Assembly: GCF_022695985.1 (NCBI RefSeq)
Contig: NZ_JAAPBF010000041.1
Coordinates: 1 to 42,557, forward strand
DNA: 42,557 nucleotides
Direction: 5' to 3'
From: Streptomyces sp. NP-1717
Lineage (GTDB): Bacteria > Actinomycetota > Actinomycetes > Streptomycetales > Streptomycetaceae
Below the pieces are notes generated by a model. The model did no database searches, had not been told where the DNA came from, and worked only from the letters and a program-made list of their open reading frames with translations. Below, one piece after another: positions 24,068 to 32,364 of this stretch (position 1 is its first letter; the number at the start of each line of letters is the position of its first letter). The translations under genes and the position numbers were made by a program.

Positions 24068-25444
24068 TCAGGCGCCGCGCAGCGTCGCGCGGACCGGGAG
24101 CGCCGGCTGGAGCGTGAGGCCCGTCTTCGGTGTGATCTCACCGGGGCCCAGGTCGAGACGGAACCGCTGCGCGAGCGTGGCCAGGACCAGAACCGCCTCG
24201 ACCGTCGCGAAGCGCGCGCCGAGACAGGCCCTGGCGCCACCACCGAACGGGAACCAGGCGTGGTCGGGCACGGGCCGCGCCTCCTCGTCCCACCGCTCGG
24301 GGCGGAACTCGTCGGGCTCGGGGAACCACCGCTCGTCGCGCTGCGCGCTCCACTGACTCGCCCACAGCACCGTCCCCTCCGGAACAGGTCGCCCGCCCAG
24401 CGTGGAACCGTCCTTCGCGATCGCCGTCATCAGCCACACCGGAGGGTAGAGACGCAGCGTCTCCTTGATGATCTGCTCGGTCCAGCGCAGGTCCTTGAAG
24501 TCGTCGAAGCCCGGCGTACGGCCGTCCAGCACACCGGCCAGCTCCTCGGCGAGCCGCTCGCGCGCCCCCGGATTGCGCGAGAGCAGATACCAGGCCCAGG
24601 TCAGCGTCGTTCCGGTCGTCTCGTGGCCGCCGATGTAGAGGGTGACGGCCTCGTCCCTGATCTCCTTGTCGGACAGCCGGTCGCCCTGCTCGTCGCGGGC
24701 GGCGAGCAGCCTGCTGAGGAGGTCGTCGCGGTCCGCGCCGCCGCGGTGCCGCTCCTCGGTCACCCGGTTCACCTCGCTGTCGATGACGGCGACGGCCTTC
24801 TTGAGCCGTCGCCGTCCCGGCGTCGGGATCCAGGGCGGGAGGAAGAGCGTGAGGCCCCGGAACTCGTCGCCGATGGCCTGCTGCGCGATGTCCATGGCCG
24901 GGCCGATGGTGTCCTCGCGGCCCGCCGTGTCGGTTCCGAAGAGGGTCCGTACGGCGATGCGCTGCGTGAGGCCCAGCATCTCCCGTCGTACGTCGATGTG
25001 CTGACCCGGCTGCCAGGTGTCGGCCAGCGCCGACGCGCAGTCGGTCATGGTGTCGGCGTAACCGCGGACCTGGCGGGGGCGGACCACCGGCTGCACCAGC
25101 GCGCGTTTGCGCCGCCACGCGGCGCCCTCCGAAGTGACGACGCCGTCGCCGAGCACCAGCTTGAAGGCCCAGCCGAGTTCGGGGTGGCGGTAGTCGGTCT
25201 CGACCTTCTTGAGCAGTTCCCCGATGTGCTCCGGCTGGGAGAGGAACAGCGCCCGCTGCGGGCCGAGCCGCCAGGAGACGACATCGCCGTGTGCGCGCAG
25301 CCGGGCGAAGAAACCGAGCGGGTCACGGGAGAAGGCCGGGAGGTTGCCGATCAGCGGCAGTTGCCGGGGGCCGGGCACCGGCGTGGCGGAGAGGTCCGGT
25401 CCGGGCGTGTCATGGCCGGTGGGGGAGGACGTACCCGTGGTCAT
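24068..25444 (-). CDS. Cytochrome P450 monooxygenase
   Basis: This 458-residue P450 has all the main motifs: I-helix oxygen-binding LYIGGHETTGTT, the K-helix ExxR in KETLRLYPP, the meander FRPERWDEEARP, and the haem loop FPFGGGARACLGARF with thiolate Cys407. The proline-rich start PVPGPRQLPLIGNLPAFSRD and the long length are like class II-type bacterial P450s such as the terpenoid oxygenases of Streptomyces, rather than the shorter ~400-residue P450s. No terpene synthase, ferredoxin or reductase gene is adjacent, so redox partners must come from elsewhere and the substrate is unknown. The ATG at 25444 has AAGGA about 8 nt upstream. A terminator at 25615-25644 separates it from the MFS gene upstream. 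Confidence 0.92.
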   Translation of the reverse strand: MTTGTSSPTGHDTPGPDLSATPVPGPRQLPLIGNLPAFSRDPLGFFARLRAHGDVVSWRLGPQRALFLSQPEHIGELLKKVETDYRHPELGWAFKLVLGDGVVTSEGAAWRRKRALVQPVVRPRQVRGYADTMTDCASALADTWQPGQHIDVRREMLGLTQRIAVRTLFGTDTAGREDTIGPAMDIAQQAIGDEFRGLTLFLPPWIPTPGRRRLKKAVAVIDSEVNRVTEERHRGGADRDDLLSRLLAARDEQGDRLSDKEIRDEAVTLYIGGHETTGTTLTWAWYLLSRNPGARERLAEELAGVLDGRTPGFDDFKDLRWTEQIIKETLRLYPPVWLMTAIAKDGSTLGGRPVPEGTVLWASQWSAQRDERWFPEPDEFRPERWDEEARPVPDHAWFPFGGGARACLGARFATVEAVLVLATLAQRFRLDLGPGEITPKTGLTLQPALPVRATLRGA

Positions 25445-25614
25445 CTGAGGTCCTTGGCGCTGGAGGCGGCGTACCGGTGTTCCGTACGGTTGCGTACGGC
25501 ATCAGCAAAGCCGCCGCGCACGCCGTGCGCCAGACGACATTCGGCCCGTGATCGCACCAGCGCGGTCCGAATTCGGCGGGCGGACCGGGCGGGCATCAGG
25601 ACGGGACACGGAAG

Positions 25615-25644
25615 TCCCCCCACCGCCGAACGGCGATGGGGGGA
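25615..25644 (-). terminator. Hairpin after the MFS gene
   Basis: TCCCCCCACCGCC (25615-25627) pairs with GGCGATGGGGGGA (25632-25644) at 12 of 13 positions around a GAAC loop. It lies 35 nt beyond the end of the minus-strand MFS gene and upstream of the P450 promoter. Confidence 0.75.
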
Positions 25645-25678
25645 ACGGTACTTCGGCTCCGGTCGGCCCGGCCCCGGC

Positions 25679-27283
25679 TCAGCCCACCGGCGTCCGCGAG
25701 ACCGGCTTGTCGCCGTCGGCCGCCGCCTGCTTGGCCTCCTCGGCGAGCCGTTCCATGCCGCTGGTCGTCTTGAGCGGCTTCTCCTTGATGAACACCACGG
25801 CCACCAGCGCGAGCGCGGCGAACGGGGCGGCCACCAGGAACAGGTCCGCGGTCGCCAGACCGTACGCGTTCTCCACGATCTCCCGCATGGGCGCGGGGAG
25901 TTTCGTCATGTCCGGTACGGCGTCGCCCGATCCGCCGGCCGCCGCTCCGTCGCCCGTTCCCAGGCTCTTGGCCAGCTCCGAGGCGACCCGGTTGGCGAGG
26001 ATCGCGCCGAGGACGCTGGTGCCGATCGTGCCGCCCATGCTGCGGAAGAACGACAGTACGGAGGTGGCGGCGCCCAACTCGGAGGCGGGGACGTCGTTCT
26101 GGGCGGCGAGGACCAGGTTCTGCATCAGCAGGCCGACGCCGGCGCCGAGAACGGCCATGTAGAGGCTGAGCAGTCCGAAGCCGGTGTCGGCGTCGATCGT
26201 CGACAGCATGGCCAGACCGGCGGTCATGATGACGCCACCCGCGATCAGATAGACCTTCCACCTGCCGGTGGCGCTGATGATGTGGCCCGCGGCGGTGGAC
26301 GAGACGAGCAGACCCAGGATCATCGGCAGGCCCATCAGCCCCGCCACGGTCGGAGACTTGCCGAGCGCGATCTGGAAGTACTGCGAGAGGAAGACCGTGC
26401 CGCCGAACATGGCGACACCGACGAGCAGGCTCGCGATCGTGGTGAGCGTGACGGTGCGGTTGCGGAAGATGGTGAGCGGGATGACGGGTTCCGGGACCCG
26501 CGCTTCCACGTAGACCGCGGCGACGAGCAGCAGCACACCACCGCCGGTCAGCACGGCGGTCTGCCAGGACGCCCAGTCGAACTGGTTGCCCGCCAGGGAG
26601 GTCCAGATGAGGATCGCGGAGACACCCGCGACGATCAGGAACGCGCCCAGGTAGTCGATCTTCACGTCCCTGCGGACGGTGGGCAGGTGCAGTGTGCGCT
26701 GGAGCAGCGCGATCGCGATCAGCGCGAAGGGCACACCGATGAAGAAGCACCAGCGCCAGCCCAGCCACGAGGTGTCGACCATGACACCACCGACCAGCGG
26801 TCCCGCGACGGTGCCGACGGCGAACACCGCGCCGAACATGCCCGCGTACTTGCCCAGCCTGCGCGGCGGGATCACGGCCGCCATCACCACCTGCGCGAGC
26901 GCGGTCAGACCGCCGGCACCGATGCCCTGCATCACGCGGCTGAAGATGAGCAGTTCGACGCCCTGGGAGAACCCGGCCAGCAGGGAGCCGACGACGAACA
27001 TGCCGAGCGAGAGCTGGAGCAGCAGCTTCTTGTTGTAGAGGTCGGAGAGCTTGCCCCACAGGGGCACCGTCGCGGTCATCGCGAGCAGTTCGGACGTGAC
27101 GACCCAGGTGTACGCGGACTGGCTGGCGCCCAGGTCGGCGATGATCCGCGGCAGCGCGTTCGCCACCACGGTGCCCGCCAGGATGGCGACGAACATGCCG
27201 GCCATGAGCCCGGACATGGCCTGGAGTATCTGCCGGTTGGTCATGGAGGTGGGCGCCTGGTCGGGCGCCTCGATTGCGGTCAA
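25679..27283 (-). CDS. MFS multidrug exporter, EmrB/QacA (DHA2) type
   Basis: This 534-residue exporter has about 14 membrane helices. Motif A is GKLSDLYNKKLLLQ, the RxxQG motif is FSRVMQGIGAGGLTALAQVV, and motif C is VAGPLVGGVMVD. A 50-residue loop rich in Gly/Ala/Asp lies before the last helix (LATADLFLVAAPFAALALV), as in EmrB/LfrA-like proteins. It probably exports a cationic or aromatic drug or metabolite. The start is a TTG at 27283 with AGAAGG 5 nt upstream; an ATG 13 codons later (MTNRQILQ) is an alternative. It lies 10 nt after the TetR gene on the same strand, so the two form an operon. Confidence 0.92.
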   Translation of the reverse strand: MTAIEAPDQAPTSMTNRQILQAMSGLMAGMFVAILAGTVVANALPRIIADLGASQSAYTWVVTSELLAMTATVPLWGKLSDLYNKKLLLQLSLGMFVVGSLLAGFSQGVELLIFSRVMQGIGAGGLTALAQVVMAAVIPPRRLGKYAGMFGAVFAVGTVAGPLVGGVMVDTSWLGWRWCFFIGVPFALIAIALLQRTLHLPTVRRDVKIDYLGAFLIVAGVSAILIWTSLAGNQFDWASWQTAVLTGGGVLLLVAAVYVEARVPEPVIPLTIFRNRTVTLTTIASLLVGVAMFGGTVFLSQYFQIALGKSPTVAGLMGLPMILGLLVSSTAAGHIISATGRWKVYLIAGGVIMTAGLAMLSTIDADTGFGLLSLYMAVLGAGVGLLMQNLVLAAQNDVPASELGAATSVLSFFRSMGGTIGTSVLGAILANRVASELAKSLGTGDGAAAGGSGDAVPDMTKLPAPMREIVENAYGLATADLFLVAAPFAALALVAVVFIKEKPLKTTSGMERLAEEAKQAAADGDKPVSRTPVG

Positions 27284-27293
27284 GGTGGCCTTC

Positions 27294-28025
27294 TTATGAT
27301 TCCGTGGAACGACGGTCGGACGGACCGTCGTCGGTCTGTGCGGACGGTCGACGCAGCCCTGCGGACAGGTGCGTGAAGACGTCCCGGAAGATGTCGGGGA
27401 ACGCGGCCGTCGGAGACTGCGCGTACCAGTGCTCGACGGAGACTCGTACGGCCGTGCCGGCGACGGCGGCGAGCAGCCGCGGGTACAGCCCGATGTCGGC
27501 GTCGGGGCAGGAGTCGCCGGACTCCGCGGTGTCGCCGACGGCGCCGGGGCCGCTCCGCGAACCGCCGCCGGGGTCGAGCCGGTGCGCGATGGTCCGTGCC
27601 AGGTCGCGTTCCTCGGCCATGTGCAGGCCGAGACCGCGGGCCAGCAGATGCGGGGACTTCTGGAGGACCTTGGCGCGCAGGCTCCACACCTCGTGCCGCT
27701 GCTCGACGTCGGCCAGTTCGGCGGCCATGGCCTCGCGTACCGCTTCGAGCGGGGACAGCTCGGCGGGGGCGTCCCGTACGGCGCGCCGGATCCGTTCGCC
27801 GATCTGCGTGTCCATCATGACGAACGCGTCGTCGTGGCTGTCGAAGTAGTTGAAGAACGTCCGCGGGGAGACACCGGCGGCGTTGCTGATGGCCTCGACG
27901 GTGACGTTCTCCGCGCCGTGCTCGGCGGCGAGCCGTACGGCCGCCTCGCTCAGCGCCGCGCGCGTGGCCTGTTTCTTGCGCTCCCGGAGACCCGCTCCGG
28001 CACCCTTTGTCGTCACACTTTGCAT
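27294..28025 (-). CDS. TetR-family repressor of the MFS exporter
   Basis: Starting from the ATG at 28025, this gives 243 residues. The helix-turn-helix is LSEAAVRLAAEHGAENVTVE, AISNAAGVSPRTFFNYFDSH, a strongly typical AcrR/TetR sequence. The C-terminal part resembles TetR_C_28, with LSPLEAVREAMAAELADVEQ and a late AGTAVRVSVEHWYAQ helix. The exporter gene follows 10 nt downstream. Two abutting 17-bp operators cover the start codon and the 27 nt before it (28019-28052), so autorepression of the operon is very likely. The start is uncertain: TTG 28034, ATG 28025 and GTG 28016 are all in frame and none has a clear ribosome binding site, which hints at a leaderless message. Confidence 0.9.
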   Translation of the reverse strand: MQSVTTKGAGAGLRERKKQATRAALSEAAVRLAAEHGAENVTVEAISNAAGVSPRTFFNYFDSHDDAFVMMDTQIGERIRRAVRDAPAELSPLEAVREAMAAELADVEQRHEVWSLRAKVLQKSPHLLARGLGLHMAEERDLARTIAHRLDPGGGSRSGPGAVGDTAESGDSCPDADIGLYPRLLAAVAGTAVRVSVEHWYAQSPTAAFPDIFRDVFTHLSAGLRRPSAQTDDGPSDRRSTES

Positions 28026-28052
28026 GGTATGCAAATGTGCAGTCTCTGCAAA
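28019..28052. promoter_or_regulatory. Two abutting 17-bp TetR-type operators
   Basis: TTTGCATGGTATGCAAA (28019-28035) is a perfect 7-3-7 palindrome. TGTGCAGTCTCTGCAAA (28036-28052) is a near copy with one mismatch between its arms. They abut end to end and overlap the TetR start. They lie over 400 bp from the divergent desaturase gene. Confidence 0.75.
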
Positions 28053-28466
28053 ATTAATTGGGGGCGCGGTAGTACCGAAGGGCCCTCGGAATGGTATTCA
28101 CGCTGCTCAGAAACCGTTTGCGGCGCATTGTCCGCACGGTGTAAGAATCACAATTCCCGCGCAGGCTACACTGGAGATCAGGAGGCCCCCAGGCCCTGAC
28201 TTCCCGCTGCCCCATGAGTGTGGGCAGCAGTACTGGTCCTCGGTGAGGATGTCAGCGGCATTCGCAGCGGCCATACCCAGTTGTCGCGTCGGCGGAGTGG
28301 TCCACGTCCAACCGCACGCAGCGAACCGAGCTGTGTGATGCAGTCGCCCACCCGTCCACGACCGGCAGCGCCGTCCCCCCTGGCTTGTGTCCCCACCTGC
28401 CAACCTGCCTGCCGCGCCGTCATACACCGGCACACGGTCGTGACCCATTTCGAAAGGCGTGGCCGT
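28053..28466. other. 414-bp intergenic region, lower GC than its surroundings
   Basis: It contains an AT-rich start (AAATTAATT) and lower GC than the rest of the window. A TACACT near 28165 could be a -10 box for the desaturase. A minus-strand frame with cysteines is open here but has poor codon use and no ribosome binding site. An AGGAGG near 28180 has no start codon at the right distance. No hairpin stands out. Confidence 0.5.
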
Positions 28467-29636
28467 ATGTCAGTCAACACCGCCGGTACCGTGGAGGATT
28501 CCGCGGCGCCGGTACCAGGCGCCGATCTCGCGGGTGAGGCCGCGGAACAGGCGTGCAAGGAGACGGGCAGCGATTTCGCGCGACTCTCCAAGAAGATCGT
28601 CGCCGCCGGTCTGATGCGGCGCCGGCCCTGGTACTACACCCTGCGCATCGGCGTCATCACCGCTCTCTTCGCCGCCGGTTGGACCGCCTTCGCGCTCGTC
28701 GGCGACAGCTGGTGGACGCTCGCCGTCGCCGCGTTCCTCGCCGTGGTCTTCGGCCAAGTCGCGCTCGTCGCCCACGATGTGGGTCACCGTCAGGTGTTCC
28801 GGCTGCGCAAGGCCAGTGTGCGCGCCGGGAAGATCGCCGGAAACCTCGGCATCGGCATGGGCTACGGATGGTGGCAGGACAAGCACTCCAGGCACCACGC
28901 CAACCCGAACCACGAGGAGTTGGACCCCGACGTCATCCCCGACATCCTCGTCTGGACGCAGGGTCAGGCCAGGGCCGCCAAGGGGCTTCCCCGTCTGATC
29001 GGCCGCTCGCAGGCGTTCCTGTTCTTCCCGCTCCTCACGCTCGAGGGCTTCAATCTGCATGTCGCCGGTGTGCGCGCGCTGGCCAACCGCTCGCTGAAGC
29101 AGCGGACTTCGGAGGGTGTTCTGCTCTTCACGCACTTCGCGCTCTACCTCGGCGCGCTGTTCGTGGTGCTGCCGCCCGGCAAGGCCGTCGCCTTCCTCGC
29201 CGTCCACCAGTGCCTGTTCGGTCTCTACCTGGGCTCGATCTTCGCGCCCAACCACAAGGGCATGCCCACCCTGTCCGGCAACGACCGGCCGGACTTCCTG
29301 CGGCGACAGGTGCTCACCTCCCGCAACGTGCGCGGCGGCTGGTTCACCGACATCGCGCTCGGCGGGCTCAACTACCAGATCGAGCACCACCTGTTCCCGA
29401 ACATGCCGTCGCCGCAGCTGCGCGAGGCGCAGCCGATCGTCCGGCAGCACTGCGAGGAGCTGGGCATCAGCTATCTGGAGACCAGCCTGATCACCTCGTA
29501 CAGCCAGGCCCTGCGGAGCCTGCACCACGCTGGTGCCCCGATCAGGGAGTCGGTGGCGGCCAAGGCGGACACCGAGGCCGGCACCGAATCCGGGACCAAG
29601 CCGGGGACGAAGACCGACGCCAAGGTCGATGCCTAG
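28467..29636 (+). CDS. Membrane fatty acid desaturase
   Basis: This 389-residue di-iron desaturase introduces a double bond into acyl lipids or acyl-CoA. The three histidine boxes are clear: HDVGH at 103-107, HSRHH at 140-144 and QIEHH at 304-308. Hydrophobic helices lie between them (LRIGVITALFAAGWTAFALV, LLFTHFALYLGALFVVLPPG). The QIEHH box is characteristic of the DesA3/front-end-like group rather than of plant stearoyl desaturases. The C-terminal 30 residues are a Thr/Lys/Glu-rich repeat tail (TEAGTESGTKPGTKTDAK). GAAAGG precedes the ATG at 28467. No ferredoxin reductase partner is adjacent. Its stop overlaps the stop of the convergent gene in the tetranucleotide CTAG. Confidence 0.92.
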   Translation: MSVNTAGTVEDSAAPVPGADLAGEAAEQACKETGSDFARLSKKIVAAGLMRRRPWYYTLRIGVITALFAAGWTAFALVGDSWWTLAVAAFLAVVFGQVALVAHDVGHRQVFRLRKASVRAGKIAGNLGIGMGYGWWQDKHSRHHANPNHEELDPDVIPDILVWTQGQARAAKGLPRLIGRSQAFLFFPLLTLEGFNLHVAGVRALANRSLKQRTSEGVLLFTHFALYLGALFVVLPPGKAVAFLAVHQCLFGLYLGSIFAPNHKGMPTLSGNDRPDFLRRQVLTSRNVRGGWFTDIALGGLNYQIEHHLFPNMPSPQLREAQPIVRQHCEELGISYLETSLITSYSQALRSLHHAGAPIRESVAAKADTEAGTESGTKPGTKTDAKVDA

Positions 29637-30397
29637 GACGCCGGGTCCGAACCCGTCGTGAGATGAACGACGTTGGACCGCTCGCCGTAGACGAAGGCGC
29701 GTACGCGGTACGACGCCCGCTTCTCCTCGGGCAGGGTGATCAGTCCGAACGAGTTGATGTCCGGATTCAGCAGTGCCACAGGCCGGTAGCCCTCGCTGCC
29801 GGCCTGTCGTACTTCCAGCAGGTGACCGTCCTCGCCGGCGGCGCGGTCCGTCCAGGTGAAATGGATGCCGGTCGCGTGCTTGACGGTCGCTTCGAAGTCC
29901 GCCGGGGCGGCCGCCGCGTCCGTGTCGGCGCCGCCCGCGCCCCGCGCCGTCAGCGGCACCGTCCGCACCTTCGGACCTCTGACGGTACGAGGCGTCAGCC
30001 ACTTCTCGTTGCCGGTCAGTTCCCGCTCCGAGGGCTCGCCGGGCGGCAGGGCGACCTCGACCGCCGGGGACGCCGGGCCGAAGTAGGGGCGCAGCCGGTA
30101 GTAGAAGGGCGTCTCGGGCATCAGATCCGGATGCCGGTACGTGGTGCGGCCCGGCGGCATGAACTCCAGCACCGTGTACGGGCCCGCCTTCTCCGTCGCG
30201 AACTCCACCGTCCGCCCCGCCACGCCGGGCTCGTCTCCCGTCCAGCGCAGCGTGATGTCGATGGGGGAGTCGAGCGTCGCCGCGAGCCGCGCCGAGGTCT
30301 CCGCCGGCGCCTTCCTCACCTCCGGTGACGAGGAACAGCCCGCCAGCGTCAGAACGGCGAGGGCCGCGGCGATGGTGGCGCGCGGTCGAAGCGGCAC
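29633..30397 (-). CDS. Lipoprotein with fibronectin-III-like repeats
   Basis: The GTG at 30397 follows GGAAGGA and gives 254 residues. The N-terminus PRATIAAALAVLTLAGCSSS is a lipoprotein signal with lipobox LAGC, so the protein should be anchored on the outer face of the membrane. Two beta-sandwich repeats of fibronectin type are suggested. The first is about 45-115, with ITLRWTGDEPGVAGRTVEFA and TPFYYRLRPYFG. The second is about 165-250, with GIHFTWTDRAAGEDGHLLEV and SYRVRAFVYGERSNVVHL. No enzyme domain is visible; a structural or binding role is likely. Its stop shares CTAG with the convergent desaturase gene. The secreted protein gene (30515) lies 117 bp upstream on the same strand. Confidence 0.82.
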   Translation of the reverse strand: MPLRPRATIAAALAVLTLAGCSSSPEVRKAPAETSARLAATLDSPIDITLRWTGDEPGVAGRTVEFATEKAGPYTVLEFMPPGRTTYRHPDLMPETPFYYRLRPYFGPASPAVEVALPPGEPSERELTGNEKWLTPRTVRGPKVRTVPLTARGAGGADTDAAAAPADFEATVKHATGIHFTWTDRAAGEDGHLLEVRQAGSEGYRPVALLNPDINSFGLITLPEEKRASYRVRAFVYGERSNVVHLTTGSDPAS

Positions 30398-30514
30398 GGT
30401 GTTCGTCCTTCCGGGCTGTGGGGCGTGGGGGGGAGTGCGCGGTGACCGCGCGTGGCATGCGCTCGCGGCGCGGCGCGTCGCGCGGTCACCGGACCGGGAG
30501 GCGCCTCGACCGCC

Positions 30515-31114
30515 CTACTTGCGCCAGAACTTGACGCCGCTCCACACCACGGTGGCGGGCCCGCTGCCGCTGTTGGTGCGGTAGGCGCCGAACTTGTCGT
30601 AGAAGCTCCCGCCGGGGCTCGCGTAACTGTGCTTCAGGGAGCCGTTGATGTACGTGCGGTGCTCGCTGCCGACCTGGTGCACGGTGTTCACCCGTACGGT
30701 GGCGCCGACCGTGCCCGCGTTGGACAGTGTGGCGCCGCCGTGGACCGCGTACAGCCGTCCGCCGCGCTCGCCGGCCAGCATGAAGAACGGACCGGCGGCC
30801 GATTCGTTGAAGGTCTGCTTGAGGCTGATACGGGTGCCGCCCATGCTCGCGATCCGGAAGTAGCCCTCGAACTGCCGGGTCCCTCCCGTGTAGGTGGCGT
30901 ACCGCCGCTCGGCGCGCTGGTCGCCGCTGCCGGTCGAGCAGGTGAGCGTGAAGGTCAGGTTGTCGACCTGGCCGCAGCCCCTCTCCTGGACGGTGAAGGA
31001 GGGTGACGTCGAGGTCCACCCTCCGGGTTCGACTTCCGCGTACGCGTTCGGCGCCGTCAGCGGCATCGCCGCGGCGGCGATGAGAACAGTGACGGTGCGC
31101 CTGAGTCTGGGCAC
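30515..31114 (-). CDS. Secreted beta-jelly-roll protein, possible polysaccharide lyase
   Basis: The GTG at 31114 follows GGAGAG and gives 199 residues with a signal peptide (RRTVTVLIAAAAMPLTAPNA, cleaved near AYA). The mature part is made of beta strands: TFTLTCSTGSGDQRAERRYA, QFEGYFRIASMGGTRISLKQ, VNTVHQVGSEHRTYINGSLK and FYDKFGAYRTNSGSGPATVV ending in WSGVKFWRK. The late segment resembles the concanavalin-like fold of PL7/PL20 alginate and glucuronan lyases, where a YxKxGxY-like strand contributes catalytic residues; here it reads FYDKFGAY. The activity is therefore a guess. Two cysteines (C47 and C59 by rough count) could form a disulfide. It is probably an extracellular polymer-active or polymer-binding protein. 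Confidence 0.72.
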   Translation of the reverse strand: MPRLRRTVTVLIAAAAMPLTAPNAYAEVEPGGWTSTSPSFTVQERGCGQVDNLTFTLTCSTGSGDQRAERRYATYTGGTRQFEGYFRIASMGGTRISLKQTFNESAAGPFFMLAGERGGRLYAVHGGATLSNAGTVGATVRVNTVHQVGSEHRTYINGSLKHSYASPGGSFYDKFGAYRTNSGSGPATVVWSGVKFWRK

Positions 31115-31260
31115 GTCTCATCTCTCCGTTTCGGTGGGGGCATCGCGCTGGAGTCGCATCAGAGTAGAAGTGTCCACGTCAAGCAACAAGAGATTCAGCG
31201 GAACTTCACGAGGTTCACGACCATGAAAGGGCAATGGGCGTGAAAGGGGTATATGGCAGT

Positions 31261-31290
31261 GCCCCGCCGGTCATGTGCGACCGGCGGGGC
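31261..31290. terminator. 12-bp perfect hairpin after the histidine phosphatase gene
   Basis: GCCCCGCCGGTC (31261-31272) pairs with GACCGGCGGGGC (31279-31290) around a 6-nt loop. It lies 39 nt beyond the end of the minus-strand phosphatase gene. Confidence 0.8.
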
Positions 31291-31328
31291 TATGTATGTG
31301 AACGAGTGTTCCGGGGTGGGGCCCGTTG

Positions 31329-31970
31329 TCAGACGCTGTGGGGCAGGTCCTGGACGGTGCGCAGCAGAGTCTCGGGGAGTGCCAGGTTCCATGCGGTGAT
31401 GACCGGGTTGCCGTGTTCCGTACCGAGCCTGGACACCGTTCCGGTCTCCAGCTGGAACAGCGCGCCCTCGGTCGCGGTGAGCCCCAGATAGCGGGCGGTG
31501 AGCACTCGCAGGAAGTGGGAGTGGGCCACGAGCGCGACGTCCTCGTCGCCCGCGCGCTCGGCGGCGGCGCGGACGTCGGCGAGTACCCGGTCGGCCCGGT
31601 CGCTGACGTCCGACGGGCTCTCGCCCGGCTGGTCGCCGGGGCCCGGTGTGGTCCCGTCCGTCCACAGGTTCCAGTCGGGGAGCGTGCGGCGGATCTCCTC
31701 GGTGGTCACGCCCTCGTACCCGCCGTAGTTCCACTCGTGCAGATCGGGATTGATGCGGGTGGATCGCAGCCCGGCGAGTTCGGCGGTGCGACGGGCCCGC
31801 GCGAGGGGGCTGACCAGCGTCACGCCGATCCGCCGGTCGGCCAGCAGGGGGACCAGGGCGCGGGCCTGGTTCTCGCCGTGGTCGGTCAGTGGCAGATCCG
31901 TGTGGCTGGTGTGCTGCCCGGAGAGCGACCACTCGGTCTCGCCGTGTCTGATGAGGATCAACTCGCCCAT
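31329..31970 (-). CDS. Histidine phosphatase (phosphoglycerate-mutase-like)
   Basis: This 213-residue enzyme has the family core: LILIRHGETEW near the N-terminus with the phospho-accepting His, SPLARARRTAELAG with the second basic cluster, the general acid Glu in DLHEWNYGGYEG, and the second His in ALVAHSHFLRVL. The GETEWSLSGQHTSHTDLPLT form is common to actinobacterial acid phosphatases and cofactor-dependent mutase relatives; no sign points to true glycolytic mutase. The substrate is unknown. The ATG at 31970 begins MGELILIRHGE; GGACAGC upstream is a weak ribosome binding site. The upstream frame is open, but the extra residues look noncoding. Confidence 0.9.
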   Translation of the reverse strand: MGELILIRHGETEWSLSGQHTSHTDLPLTDHGENQARALVPLLADRRIGVTLVSPLARARRTAELAGLRSTRINPDLHEWNYGGYEGVTTEEIRRTLPDWNLWTDGTTPGPGDQPGESPSDVSDRADRVLADVRAAAERAGDEDVALVAHSHFLRVLTARYLGLTATEGALFQLETGTVSRLGTEHGNPVITAWNLALPETLLRTVQDLPHSV

Positions 31971-32197
31971 GGGTGCTGTCCGTTCGTTCGTACTGGGGCG
32001 TACTGGGAGCTCTGGTGTGCGGGGCCCGCGCGGGGCGACGCCGCCCTCCGGCCGGTCCGGCTCCACGATCCCATCACGCCGGGGTCCGTACGCCCGGGGG
32101 CGCGCCCGGCGCGGGAGCGCGTGCCCGTGGTGCGACTCACAGGCGCCCCCGCCGGGCGGAGGGGAACACCGCACCGTGGGTGAGCGTTCATCCATAC
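31971..32197. other. Intergenic region upstream of the phosphatase gene
   Basis: This GC-rich stretch should hold the phosphatase promoter. Open frames here are arginine/proline-rich and unsupported by ribosome binding sites. The short direct repeat GTACTGGG occurs near 31990-32010. Nothing else stands out. Confidence 0.4.
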
Positions 32198-32233
32198 GTG
32201 GTCGCGGGGGAGAAGTGACGGCTCCGCGACCAC
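32198..32233 (-). repeat. 10-bp hairpin, first of three in tandem
   Basis: GTGGTCGCGG (32198-32207) pairs with CCGCGACCAC (32224-32233) around a 16-nt loop. It precedes two stronger hairpins toward the GntR gene end. Confidence 0.45.
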
Positions 32234-32241
32234 CCCGAACG

Positions 32242-32278
32242 AGCCCCGGCTGGTCCATCCCCCGAACCAGCCGGGGCT
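32242..32278 (-). terminator. 13-bp hairpin beyond the GntR gene end
   Basis: AGCCCCGGCTGGT (32242-32254) pairs with ACCAGCCGGGGCT (32266-32278) around an 11-nt loop. It is the second stem downstream of the minus-strand GntR gene. Confidence 0.7.
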
Positions 32279-32310
32279 CTCCCTGTCCCGGCCGGGGACC
32301 GGACGGACCC

Positions 32311-32359
32311 TAAGGGCTGTCCCGTAACCCCTGGCGGGCGCACGACGGGACAGCCCTTA
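32311..32359 (-). terminator. 15-bp hairpin directly after the GntR gene
   Basis: TAAGGGCTGTCCCGT (32311-32325) pairs with ACGGGACAGCCCTTA (32345-32359) around a 19-nt loop, 6 nt beyond the GntR stop. From memory, similar GGGCTGTCCCGT stems occur between many Streptomyces genes, so it may be a dispersed repeat acting as a terminator. Confidence 0.75.
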
Positions 32360-32364
32360 AGGGC

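Noticed and set aside
24260..27376. Plus-strand open frame of over 1000 codons across P450 and MFS genes
   Set aside because: It runs antisense to two well-supported genes and its product is Arg/Gly/His-rich with no family match. High GC makes stop codons rare on the opposite strand.
28107..28448. Minus-strand cysteine-containing frame in the TetR-desaturase gap
   Set aside because: There is no ribosome binding site, only about two thirds of third positions are G or C, and the sequence matches nothing.
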